From an uncultured Lachnospiraceae bacterium (GTDB taxonomy: Bacteria; Bacillota; Clostridia; Lachnospirales; Lachnospiraceae): a stretch of DNA of 64,000 bases. Position 1 is the first letter of the stretch, and the number at the start of each line of letters is the position of its first letter. The stretch lies in the NCBI GenBank assembly GCA_902788555.1, contig CADAKQ010000009.1:1-64000 (forward strand). The letters run 5' to 3'. The notes under the pieces were generated by a model, which saw only the letters and a program-made list of their open reading frames with translations, was not told where the DNA came from and made no database searches. The position numbers were made by a program, and so were the translations under genes. Shown piece after piece: positions 16,938 to 25,916 of this stretch.

Positions 16938-19283
16938 ATGGCACAGATATTTAAAAACATAGCCAAGTATTGGCAATTTGTAATCATAATCTTTGTGCTT
17001 TTACTGGCTCAGGCGTATGGCGACCTCGCACTGCCACAGTATACCTCGGACATCATAGATACGGGTATACAGAATAAGGGTGTTGAGCATATCCTGCCTG
17101 AGAAGATAACAGCCGATGAGTATGATTACGCAATTCTCTTTATGACAGATGAGGAGAAGGAAAAGTTTGAAGCGGCATATGAGGCAGACGGAGATGTCTA
17201 CAAGAGGATTGTAAAGGGCAAGAATAAACTTGAGGAATTAGACGAGGACCTGCTGCTTCCGATAGTTATAAATTATCAGATGGAAGCGGTTGCTGTGGAT
17301 ACCTTCAAGCAGCAGGTATGGAGTAATGAGGATGTGAGTAACGGGCTTCTTGCCTATGGCATAACCGAAGAGGCATTTTATGAAATGTCGGTAGAAGACA
17401 TAGGAAAGCTAATGCATATGGATATAACCTCTTATACCAAGGACATTGAGGATGCGGATGGTAAAGCTGTTCCGACAGAGGTTATAGATATGCGTACCAT
17501 CTACAGGTCTATGTATGATGCAGGCATGATGGATACCAAGGCACAGGACAGTGCAAGAGAGACCTTTGAACAGATGTCAGATACTATAGGTACTTCTACT
17601 CTAAAGTCGATGGGTAAGGCATGGACTATAGAAAGAGAAGCAGAGGCAGGCATTGATACGGACAAAAAGCAAAAGGACTATCTGTGGGCTTCATGCTTTA
17701 AAATGATAGGTATGGCATTCCTTATTGCTTTAACGGTTATACTTGTTTCTTATTTTGCTGCACTTGTCGGCGGGCGTATCGGGCGTGATTTGCGTGAGAA
17801 GGTATTTAGCAAGGTACTTTCATTTTCAAATGCGGAAATGGATAAATTCTCGACTGCATCGCTTATCACAAGAAATACAAATGATATACAACAGGTACAA
17901 AATGTCAGTACAATGTTGCTTAGAATGATTTTATACGCTCCGATACTTGGTGTCGGTGGTGTAATCAAGGTATATAAAACCGGAGCTGATATGGGATGGG
18001 TTATAGGTCTTGCGGTTCTGGTTGTTGTAGGCTTTGTCGGACTTTTGATGTCGGTTACGCACAAGAAGTTCAGACTCATGCAAAAGCAGGTGGATGCGAT
18101 AAATCTCGTATCAAGAGAACTGCTTACCGGAATAAGTGTTATAAGAGCATTTGGCCGTGAGAAGCAGAGCGAAGAAAGATTTGACGGTGCCAATAAGGAC
18201 CTGACCAAAACTCAGCTTTTTGTAAGCAGGGTTATGAGCCTGATGATGCCGGGTATGATGCTTATCATGTATGCGGTAAATATACTTATTATATGGACTG
18301 CTGCACACAGGATAGACGAGGGAATTATGCAGGTTGGAACCATGACTGCATTTCTTACATATGCGATGCAGATTGTTATGAGCTTCCTTATGCTTTCGGT
18401 TATGTCGATTATGCTTCCGAGAGCGGGTGCTGCGGCAGAGCGTATAAAGGAGGTTATTGATACCGATTCATCTATTCTTGACACTGATAATGCAAAAACC
18501 ATGAACGAGTTAAAGGGAGTAGTATGCTTTGAAAATGTACATTTCAAATATCCGAACGCCGATGCGGATGTACTTGATGATATAAGCTTTACTGCCAATC
18601 CGGGTGAGACTACGGCGATTATAGGAAGTACCGGATGCGGTAAGTCGACTGTGGTTAATCTCATACCGAGACTCTATGATGTGACCGGCGGAAGGATAAC
18701 CATAGACGGAACAGATATAAAGGATATCAAGCTTAAGGAGCTTCGTGACGGTATCGGATTTGTACCGCAAAAGGCGGTGCTTTTCTCGGGAACCATAGCA
18801 AGTAATTTAAGGTTCGGTAAGAGAGATGCGACAGATGAAGAGATAAAGGAAGCAGCCGGGATTGCCCAGTCTACTGATTTTATAGAAGCAAAGGACGAGG
18901 CTTACGAAAGTCACATCGCACAGGGCGGAAGCAATGTGTCCGGTGGACAAAAGCAAAGACTTGCCATAGCCAGAGCCATAGCAAAGAAGCCTAAGATATA
19001 TGTATTTGACGATAGCTTTTCGGCACTGGATATGAAGACAGATGCAAAATTAAGAAAGGCTTTGGAAGAAAAATCCAAAGACAGTACAGTCATAATAGTA
19101 GCGCAGCGAATTAGCACAATCCTTAATGCTAACCAGATACTTGTATTGGATGAAGGAAAGATAGTAGGCAAGGGTACACATAAGGAGCTTCTTAATAGCT
19201 GTGAGGAATATATGGAGATAGCAAAATCACAGCTTTCAGAGGAGGAAATCATGTCTACGAAGGGAGGTGCGGCAAATGAGTGA
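16938..19283 (+). CDS. Heterodimeric ABC exporter subunit with large extracytoplasmic insert
   Basis: The protein has 781 residues, about 190 longer than a normal half-exporter. The extra length lies between the first span (about 12-34) and the second (about 252-275): a mainly acidic, charged stretch of about 210 residues predicted to be outside the membrane. The ATPase has Walker A GSTGCGKST at about 563, signature NVSGGQKQR and Walker B VFDDSFSALD at about 690. The catalytic Glu after Walker B is Asp, so one of the two nucleotide sites of the pair is degenerate, as in known heterodimeric exporters such as BmrCD and TM287/288. It overlaps the partner gene by 8 bases. Confidence 0.88.
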   Translation: MAQIFKNIAKYWQFVIIIFVLLLAQAYGDLALPQYTSDIIDTGIQNKGVEHILPEKITADEYDYAILFMTDEEKEKFEAAYEADGDVYKRIVKGKNKLEELDEDLLLPIVINYQMEAVAVDTFKQQVWSNEDVSNGLLAYGITEEAFYEMSVEDIGKLMHMDITSYTKDIEDADGKAVPTEVIDMRTIYRSMYDAGMMDTKAQDSARETFEQMSDTIGTSTLKSMGKAWTIEREAEAGIDTDKKQKDYLWASCFKMIGMAFLIALTVILVSYFAALVGGRIGRDLREKVFSKVLSFSNAEMDKFSTASLITRNTNDIQQVQNVSTMLLRMILYAPILGVGGVIKVYKTGADMGWVIGLAVLVVVGFVGLLMSVTHKKFRLMQKQVDAINLVSRELLTGISVIRAFGREKQSEERFDGANKDLTKTQLFVSRVMSLMMPGMMLIMYAVNILIIWTAAHRIDEGIMQVGTMTAFLTYAMQIVMSFLMLSVMSIMLPRAGAAAERIKEVIDTDSSILDTDNAKTMNELKGVVCFENVHFKYPNADADVLDDISFTANPGETTAIIGSTGCGKSTVVNLIPRLYDVTGGRITIDGTDIKDIKLKELRDGIGFVPQKAVLFSGTIASNLRFGKRDATDEEIKEAAGIAQSTDFIEAKDEAYESHIAQGGSNVSGGQKQRLAIARAIAKKPKIYVFDDSFSALDMKTDAKLRKALEEKSKDSTVIIVAQRISTILNANQILVLDEGKIVGKGTHKELLNSCEEYMEIAKSQLSEEEIMSTKGGAANE

Positions 19284-21129
19284 ATCAAGAGAAGAACTTA
19301 AAAAGGTTACAGAGAGAAGACGTGGACCGGGCGGCCCTCCGGGTATGATGCCGGGCGAAAAGGCAAAGAATTTCAAAGGTGCAGTAGCCGATATGTTAAA
19401 GTATATGGGTAAGGAAAAGATAAAGGTTCTTATCGTTATGATATGTGCAGCACTTTCTACGGTGTTTATAGTTGTGGGACCAAAGATAATGGGTAAGGCA
19501 ACTACAGAGCTTGCCACAGGACTTATGAAAAAGATTTCCCAAACAGGCGGTATTGATTTTGGCTATATCGGTAAGATACTTCTTATAACTTTGGGACTGT
19601 ATGTTTTAAGCGGAGTATTTACATTTACACAGGGCTGGCTTATGACAGGAGTAACCCAGAGACTCTGTTATCGTATGAGAAAAGAGATATCTGAAAAGAT
19701 AAACCGTATGCCGATGAAGTATTTTGAAAGCCGTACTTATGGTGAAGTGCTTTCAAGAATTACCAATGATGTAGATACACTTGGTATGTCGCTCAACCAA
19801 AGCATAACGACCATGATTACCTCCATAGCAACCTTAGTCGGTATAACTATTATGATGTTAAGCATTTCTCCGCTTATGACGCTTATTGCTATATTTATAC
19901 TTCCTATATCTGGTGCTTTGCTTGGTTTTATAATGAAGCATTCACAGAAATATTTCAGACAGCAGCAGGATTACCTTGGCCACATAAACGGTCAGGTTGA
20001 AGAAGTGTTTGGTGGTCACAACATAATCAAGACCTTTAATAAGGAGGAGGAAACCTTAAAGGAATTTAAGGAGACCAACAATGTCCTTTATACATCGGCA
20101 GTAAAGTCACAGTTTTACTCGGGACTTATGATGCCGATTATGACCTTTGTCGGAAACTTAGGCTATGCGGGAGTTGCAATATCCGGTGGTATGCTTGCCA
20201 TAAAGGGCGTAATTACAATCGGTGACATACAGGCGTTTATTCAGTATGTAAAGCAGTTTACCCAGCCTATAACACAAGCTGCGCAGGTTATGAATCAGAT
20301 GCAGTCTATGGCTGCAGCGGCTGAAAGAGTATTTGAATTCTTAAATGAGGAAGAAGAAGTTCAGATAATAGATAACCCTATAAGACTTGATGAGGTTAAG
20401 GGTGAGGTGACCTTTGACCATGTACAGTTTGGCTACGACCCTGAAAAGATAATCATTCATAACTTCTCAAGTGAAGTTAAGCCGGGACAGACCATCGCCA
20501 TAGTCGGACCTACCGGCGCAGGCAAGACCACTATGGTTAAGCTTTTGATGCGTTTTTATGATGTAAACGGCGGAGCAATCAAGGTAGACGGACATAATGT
20601 AAAGGACTTTAACAGACGCGAGCTCCGCTCGGCATTTGGAATGGTACTTCAGGACACCTGGCTTTTTAAAGGCCCAATTATGGAAAATATCAGATTCGGA
20701 CGTCAGGATGCAACGGATGAGGAGGTAATCGCTGCAGCAAAAACAGCGCATGCACACCACTTCATATCCACACTTCCGGATGGCTATAACTTTGAGTTAA
20801 ACGAGGATGCAACCAATGTATCACAGGGACAAAGACAGCTCCTTACCATAGCAAGAGCCGTGCTTGCCAACAGTCCGATACTCATACTTGATGAAGCAAC
20901 ATCAAGTGTAGATACAAGAACCGAGGCAAGAATTCAAAGAGGTATGCACAACCTTACCAAAGGCAGAACCAGCTTTGTAATCGCTCACAGACTTTCAACT
21001 ATACGAGATGCAGACTGTATACTTGTCATGAAGGACGGCGACATCGTGGAAAGCGGAACCCACGCCGAACTTCTTGCAGCAAACGGATTCTACGCAGACC
21101 TATACAACAGTCAATGGAACACTGTATAA
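19276..21129 (+). CDS. Heterodimeric ABC exporter subunit, partner of the 16938 gene
   Basis: The protein has 617 residues from ATG 19276, behind GGGAGGTG; a GTG at 19267 is in frame but overlaps that ribosome binding site. A Gly/Pro-rich N-terminal stretch (RRGPGGPPGMMPG) precedes six spans. The ATPase has Walker A GPTGAGKTT at about 411, Walker B ILILDEATSSVD with the catalytic Glu, and a signature reading NVSQGQRQL, in which Gly is replaced by Gln. This complements the partner: degenerate Walker B there, altered signature here. Together they form one competent and one weak ATP site. The 8-base overlap implies translational coupling. Confidence 0.88.
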   Translation: MSESREELKKVTERRRGPGGPPGMMPGEKAKNFKGAVADMLKYMGKEKIKVLIVMICAALSTVFIVVGPKIMGKATTELATGLMKKISQTGGIDFGYIGKILLITLGLYVLSGVFTFTQGWLMTGVTQRLCYRMRKEISEKINRMPMKYFESRTYGEVLSRITNDVDTLGMSLNQSITTMITSIATLVGITIMMLSISPLMTLIAIFILPISGALLGFIMKHSQKYFRQQQDYLGHINGQVEEVFGGHNIIKTFNKEEETLKEFKETNNVLYTSAVKSQFYSGLMMPIMTFVGNLGYAGVAISGGMLAIKGVITIGDIQAFIQYVKQFTQPITQAAQVMNQMQSMAAAAERVFEFLNEEEEVQIIDNPIRLDEVKGEVTFDHVQFGYDPEKIIIHNFSSEVKPGQTIAIVGPTGAGKTTMVKLLMRFYDVNGGAIKVDGHNVKDFNRRELRSAFGMVLQDTWLFKGPIMENIRFGRQDATDEEVIAAAKTAHAHHFISTLPDGYNFELNEDATNVSQGQRQLLTIARAVLANSPILILDEATSSVDTRTEARIQRGMHNLTKGRTSFVIAHRLSTIRDADCILVMKDGDIVESGTHAELLAANGFYADLYNSQWNTV

Positions 21130-21130
21130 A

Positions 21131-21412
21131 TATCGGGTTGACGGGTAGACGTTCGGCAGGATATAGAGGGTGTAACTGCCGGATGTAGTTTCCTTAAGGA
21201 TGCTCATCATATATCAGGTCTTCGAAGGACACGCTCTCGCTCGTTTTCGACGTAGGCTCACTAAGCTCAATATAATTTCAGAAAAAAGGGATTAAAATCA
21301 TTTTTGCATAAATGCAAATGTTTTTAATCCCTTTTTCCTTCATTAAGTTTCTGAGCCGGTAGTTACACCCATATCCAGCCGACACGCTACGCATGATAAT
21401 ATCCGGTATTTT
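21131..21412. repeat. Long nested hairpin element C
   Basis: Sequence at 21155-21182 pairs with 21356-21380 through GGGTGTAACT/AGTTACACCC and the flanking GGC..GCC. Inside it lies an AT-rich stem in which AAAAAGGGATTAAAA pairs with its complement around 21325-21340. It is downstream of the ABC operon and could act as its terminator. Outer pairing is imperfect and the exact borders are uncertain. Confidence 0.65.
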
Positions 21413-21415
21413 TCT

Positions 21416-21724
21416 TATGTGGCTATAAATCATGGCATTTTTTTGTGTTCTGTTAGCCACAATCTGCTTATTCTTCCGGAAATTACTTGGATATGGCTAT
21501 AAATTGTGGCATTTTTTCGTGTTCTGTTAGCCACAATCTGCTTATTCTTACGGAAATTACTTGGATGTGGCTATAAATCAGGGCTTTTCCCTGTGTTCTG
21601 TTAGCCACAATCTGCTTATTCTTCCGGAAGTTACTTGGATGTGGCTATAAATTGTGGCATTTTCTCGTGTTCTGTTAGCCACAATCTGCTTATTCTTCCG
21701 GAAGTTACTTGGATATGGCTATAC
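21416..21724. repeat. 74-bp tandem repeat, four full copies plus the start of a fifth
   Basis: GGCTATA recurs at 21421, 21495, 21569, 21643 and 21717, always exactly 74 bp apart, with few substitutions between copies. Each unit contains TGTGGCTA near its start and ATTGTGGC about 12 bases on, and both can pair with one shared 3' segment, TTAGCCACAAT. So each unit can fold in two mutually exclusive ways. It fills the space between two convergent gene ends and has no coding potential that I can support. Confidence 0.92.
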
Positions 21725-21734
21725 CCCGGGATTT

Positions 21735-23156
21735 TCAATATAATGCCACTCCGTTGCCCTGCAGGTAGCAGCTTTTGCCTTCCCAATCGGTAGTTTGCGT
21801 ATTAACAAGCAACGTACCGTCTGCATTGGCGCATCCATAGCCGCCTATAAATTCTGTTCCTTCACGTCCGTCAGCCCAGGTTACATTATCTGAAAATTGG
21901 AACCATTTACCTCTTTCAAGTACACCATAAGCATTGGCATAATAAAGTACGGTTCCTGTCTTGTCGTAGGTTACAACATCCACATACATATATCCAAATA
22001 CATTAAAGAAACAATAATCGTCAACTTCATCCCCTGCTATGGTTTTCTTAACATTTGCAAAGTCATTGAATACCTCGTGTCCGTTTGCATCGAAGTATAT
22101 AACGTGATCACCATCAGGATGATAGGTAAGTCTGTCCTTCATGGCAGTTCCATCAAACTGGAAATAATATGTATAAGTGCCGTCACACTTAAAATCATTT
22201 ATAACAGGCTTTCCGTCTGCTGCGGTTCGGCAGGTTATGTTTTCATCGTCATCAATATAAAATTTAAATCCCTGATATTCGGCAAAACAGCCCTCTTCAT
22301 CTGTAACAGGATTAAAGCTTGGGATATCCGGAGTGGCAGGAACATCAGGTGTAGTTGGATTATCCGGTTTATCCAAAGCAGCAGGAACATCGGGTGTGGT
22401 TGGATTATTCGGTTTTGTGCCTAATGCAGGAATTGTTACATCTGCAAGAGATACCTCATTAGTCGAATCTTCAAGAAAGAGTTTCCCACACTTTGCACAT
22501 ACATAATATTCTTTATTTCCGGTTTGGGTTTCTGTTGCAGGCTTTGCTTCAACTTTTTCTAAATCGTGTGTTGGTGTCCATATGGTATATAGATTTGTAT
22601 CATCTGTTATTACATTTCCGAAGGCGTAAGGAGTGCCATCCTCATATTCCCATCCGCTAAATATATAACATTCTTTGTCTTCAGGTGTGTCTATTTCCTG
22701 CGCAAGGGCACCTTCTTCTACTGTTTGTTCTTGGTACAGAGTGTTTTTATCGGTATAAAATTTAACCGAACATTCTTTTATCGGAAGAAGATCGAAGGTA
22801 TCGGTAGCAGAGCTGTATTTTATCCTGCAATTATAACGAGCGACATATTCGTCACTTGATGAATTGTATGCCTCGATTACAAGCGTACATATCTCCGGTG
22901 TGTTTTCGTTAATCTGGCTTGTGTCGTGCAAATCAAAAGTAGTATTGTTTCCATTTGAAACGCTTGAACCGTTAAGACCTATCCAGTAGCTGTCCGCACC
23001 GCTTACAACATCCCACGATAATATGCCGTCAGATGTCAGGCTTACACCGGTAATTTTAGGAAGAGTTGACTGTGCATAAACAGGCAGCCTGACTATACCG
23101 AGCGTAAGAATAAACGTAACAACGAGTGACATTATTTTTTTTACTTTTTTATTCAC
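21735..23156 (-). CDS. Secreted surface protein with C-terminal wall-binding-like module
   Basis: The protein has 473 residues and starts at GTG behind AAGGGGG. A signal peptide occupies about 1-28 (cleavage near PVYAQ). An Ig/fibronectin-like region follows at 30-125, an InlB-type beta-repeat at about 128-190 (FYTDKNTLYQEQTVEEGALA), a segment with two CxxC-type cysteines (YYVCAKCGKLFLED), and a Pro-Thr-rich linker with repeated NPTTPDVPA. The last 165 residues are a YG-rich module (TYTYYFQFDGTAMKDRLTYH...GNGVALY) shared with the 25917 and 28513 proteins. It recalls choline- or glucan-binding repeats and is probably a wall or glycan anchor. There is no sortase signal. Confidence 0.85.
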   Translation of the reverse strand: MNKKVKKIMSLVVTFILTLGIVRLPVYAQSTLPKITGVSLTSDGILSWDVVSGADSYWIGLNGSSVSNGNNTTFDLHDTSQINENTPEICTLVIEAYNSSSDEYVARYNCRIKYSSATDTFDLLPIKECSVKFYTDKNTLYQEQTVEEGALAQEIDTPEDKECYIFSGWEYEDGTPYAFGNVITDDTNLYTIWTPTHDLEKVEAKPATETQTGNKEYYVCAKCGKLFLEDSTNEVSLADVTIPALGTKPNNPTTPDVPAALDKPDNPTTPDVPATPDIPSFNPVTDEEGCFAEYQGFKFYIDDDENITCRTAADGKPVINDFKCDGTYTYYFQFDGTAMKDRLTYHPDGDHVIYFDANGHEVFNDFANVKKTIAGDEVDDYCFFNVFGYMYVDVVTYDKTGTVLYYANAYGVLERGKWFQFSDNVTWADGREGTEFIGGYGCANADGTLLVNTQTTDWEGKSCYLQGNGVALY

Positions 23157-23229
23157 GTTGATTCCCCCTTAAAAAACGTAATAATTACTTTTAGATTATA
23201 ACTTGATACATATATAATTATCAAGCTGT

Positions 23230-23265
23230 TTTTGCTTTATAGGAAAGTTCTCCTATAAAGCAAAA
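23230..23265. repeat. Intergenic hairpin in a 319-base gap
   Basis: TTTTGCTTTATAGGA (23230-23244) pairs perfectly with 23251-23265. The remainder of the gap 23157-23475 holds a G+C-rich patch (about 23266-23345) with recurring CGCTCGC-like words similar in flavour to the hairpin-element cores, and AT-rich leaders for the two divergent genes. TATAAT at 23435-23440 may be the -10 box of the 23476 gene. I see no gene here. Confidence 0.7.
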
Positions 23266-23475
23266 CCGCTCCGCTAAGAATGCACAGCTCGCGGATAGGA
23301 AAATTTGCTGCGCAACCGCTCGCGCACGAAGTGTCACGAGTTACACTTTTGTTCTGTATGGGGCAGGTATGCCGTAAAATAAAAATAATTCTTAAAAGAT
23401 TGAACTAATAGCTTACAAAAATAACAATTAATGATATAATATTAATATTATTATCATCTCGAAAGGAAAAATGTA

Positions 23476-24288
23476 ATGAAATGTCCTGTTTGTGGAAACT
23501 ATATACCGGATGGTTCGGATTTTTGTGATAATTGTGGAACCTTTATAAAGGAAGACACCATACATGAAGCAAAAGATAAAAATGATATCCTGACAGATCT
23601 TTTTTCACCTCAGATTACTCCGGTTCAGGAAGCGAAAAAGATGAAGCCTAAAGTTAATATTGATAAAAAAACTATGGTAATAATAGCGGTGTTTGCTTTA
23701 ATTGCGATAGTCGGTATTACTGTTCCGAATATAGGCAGACGAAGAGGAATTGCGGGAATTGGGGAGCCTGTTCAGGAGGAAACTTACAGGTATTTTGAAA
23801 AAGAAGTAAATGGCTATGAGGTTTCGATTTATGCAAATTATTCATATGAGATAGAAGCTCTTGTAGTCCATACTAAAAATTACTATGGATTTGGACTTGA
23901 TGACAGACTTGCACCAAGAGACATAGCTCTTGCGTGGGGAAAGGTTGCTGAGTATAACGATAAAATTAATTTTCATTGGAGTCAGCATGGAAGGTGGGTT
24001 TACTGGAAGGTAAATTCCTATGATGAGTTGGATGATATAGGCGGAGAGGATTATGTTGCATGTCATTTGTCAAATAATCATCTTATACCAGCGGATAAGT
24101 CGGTAAAAAGGAAAATTAAAAAAATCAAAAAAGGTGATCATATAAAAATAACCGGATATCTTGTAAATGTTGATGCCGAAAATAAAAGGGGTAAAACCTA
24201 TTTCTGGAATTCAAGTACAACAAGATACGATACCGGAGATGGTGCATGTGAGGTTATATATGTTACAGATATAGTCTGGATAGATTAG
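23476..24288 (+). CDS. Zinc-ribbon membrane-anchored protein of unknown function
   Basis: The protein has 270 residues. It begins with a classic zinc ribbon, CPVCGNYIPDGSDFCDNCG. A polar linker follows, then one membrane span at about 63-82 (MVIIAVFALIAIVGITV). The remaining 185 residues form an extracytoplasmic domain rich in Trp and Tyr (HWSQHGRWVYWKV) and ending in a possible OB-like stretch (KKGDHIKITGYLVNVDAENK). The zinc ribbon should face the cytosol. The domain after the span is similar in general outline to proteins annotated as unknown in Clostridia. It is probably co-transcribed with the next gene (63-base gap). Confidence 0.7.
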   Translation: MKCPVCGNYIPDGSDFCDNCGTFIKEDTIHEAKDKNDILTDLFSPQITPVQEAKKMKPKVNIDKKTMVIIAVFALIAIVGITVPNIGRRRGIAGIGEPVQEETYRYFEKEVNGYEVSIYANYSYEIEALVVHTKNYYGFGLDDRLAPRDIALAWGKVAEYNDKINFHWSQHGRWVYWKVNSYDELDDIGGEDYVACHLSNNHLIPADKSVKRKIKKIKKGDHIKITGYLVNVDAENKRGKTYFWNSSTTRYDTGDGACEVIYVTDIVWID

Positions 24289-24350
24289 CTCAAAAAAGAA
24301 TTAATTGTATAAAAGTATACAGATACAAAAAGAGGAGGTCGGTCACAGAT

Positions 24351-25874
24351 ATGGAATTTACCCTTTTGGAAAATAAAAAAACATATCCGGAGAATTTTGA
24401 AAAGGCAGCAGTACAATTAGGAACCTTTGTAAGAAGAGCCAATGAAGCGTTTAATAATTTTAACAGCTTATATCAGAGCAATAAAAACCTGAATGAAGTT
24501 ATCTACTATATGCAGGGACAGGCGATTTCACTTATAAATGAAATGTCTGGTTATGCAGTAAATCTTCTTGCTGAAAATAGCATAAATATGTCGTTGGAAG
24601 GATTTCTTACCAAATATCAGGGAGCGATGCAGTTTGATTATAATGCTCAGATTGCCATGACATTAAATGCACAGGCACAGATTATGGCGGGCTATCAGCA
24701 AAGACTTATGATGAAGGGACAGCAGAGCTATGCTGCAAATCAAAACCAATTGGATTCTGAAGCAAGAAATGCACTCATGGCGCTTTATAAAGATGACAGA
24801 ACACGAATGATAATGTGTGAAGCTGTAAAAACCTGTATTATCAATATTTATAATGCATTTTTAAATGAACTGACCGAAAATAATATATTTGGAAAAGAGA
24901 TATTAATATCAAGAAGCAGGGCTGCTGAAACTTATTCTATGAGTTTTCAGGGATACAATCCTAATCCGAATCAGATAGTTCAGGCTATCTACGAATATCC
25001 CGGTGAGAAACAGTATTATGATAATATTTTTTGGCAGCTTATCGGAGAAGAAAATGATAATTTTGAGGGCTTTCTGAAATTCTGGGGACTTGAATTCTTC
25101 TATCCGGGAATTGCAGAAAAAAGAAGAGCGTCTAAGGATTTTGACAAAAAGATAGCCGAGAGCGAGCTTTCAGGATTTGATTATGCCAATTATAGTGCGG
25201 CAAATTATGCGTATTTAAGGAATAAGCTTTCCGAGCTTCAGCTTTCAGATACGGCAAATTATCCTGAATTTTCTACATATGCAAACTACATAAGAAATTA
25301 TTATCAAAACATATGTATGTATGGAAACCTGTTTAACGATCCTATTTACATTAGCTATCTTAAGAAGGATATTCCGCTTCCGGAATTTATTGAAATAATA
25401 AAAAAAGAAAGGGATGCACTTCCTATAAATCCATATCGTTCTATATGGATTTATGGTGATCCTGTGGGTGAAAAGGTTCCGCTTTCTCCAAAGCAGAATA
25501 TGCTTCAGGCGGCAGCGTATGAGGGTGACGGAATTATATTTAACTGCCCGCAGGGCCTTATGGGTGGAAGAGGTATTATGCTTACCACTAAATACATAGT
25601 TGATTTATCGAAAAATATCCGCATACCGTTATCACATATAGTTGATATAGTTTATTTCGGAACTGACAATATCAGAATAACCGATGGTATGCAGGTTATA
25701 GATATAGGAAAGCTTTCAGCTCCTTATATAAACAATAAAATGTTTCCGAATCCGCAGATGAAGGAGGGATTATTACGTGCTCTCACCTTTGCGTTTCTTA
25801 ATCTTATAAAGGTATATTGTATAAGATACGGCGGCAATCAGTTTTTGGCACAAAGTAATCCGTATTTACTATAA
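24351..25874 (+). CDS. Unknown protein with probable PH-like C-terminal domain
   Basis: The protein has 507 residues with AGGAGG upstream and no signal peptide or span. Residues 1-230 are helical and rich in Gln and Asn (AQIAMTLNAQAQIMAGYQQR). Residues 230-350 are rich in Tyr and Asn. The last 130 residues include IIFNCPQGLMGGRGIMLTTKYI and IPLSHIVDIVYFG, a pattern like bacterial PH-like domains found behind zinc ribbons and in stress-response proteins. I do not recognise the full protein. It lies in one direction with the zinc-ribbon gene upstream and the surface-protein genes downstream, so a role in surface or envelope function is possible. Confidence 0.6.
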   Translation: MEFTLLENKKTYPENFEKAAVQLGTFVRRANEAFNNFNSLYQSNKNLNEVIYYMQGQAISLINEMSGYAVNLLAENSINMSLEGFLTKYQGAMQFDYNAQIAMTLNAQAQIMAGYQQRLMMKGQQSYAANQNQLDSEARNALMALYKDDRTRMIMCEAVKTCIINIYNAFLNELTENNIFGKEILISRSRAAETYSMSFQGYNPNPNQIVQAIYEYPGEKQYYDNIFWQLIGEENDNFEGFLKFWGLEFFYPGIAEKRRASKDFDKKIAESELSGFDYANYSAANYAYLRNKLSELQLSDTANYPEFSTYANYIRNYYQNICMYGNLFNDPIYISYLKKDIPLPEFIEIIKKERDALPINPYRSIWIYGDPVGEKVPLSPKQNMLQAAAYEGDGIIFNCPQGLMGGRGIMLTTKYIVDLSKNIRIPLSHIVDIVYFGTDNIRITDGMQVIDIGKLSAPYINNKMFPNPQMKEGLLRALTFAFLNLIKVYCIRYGGNQFLAQSNPYLL

Positions 25875-25916
25875 ATCAAATCGTAATATTAAAATTTAGA
25901 GGAGGGGTTTTTCAGA

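Noticed and set aside
21416-21724. Could the tandem array be a CRISPR?
   Set aside because: The units are contiguous 74-bp copies without unique spacers, and there are no cas genes.
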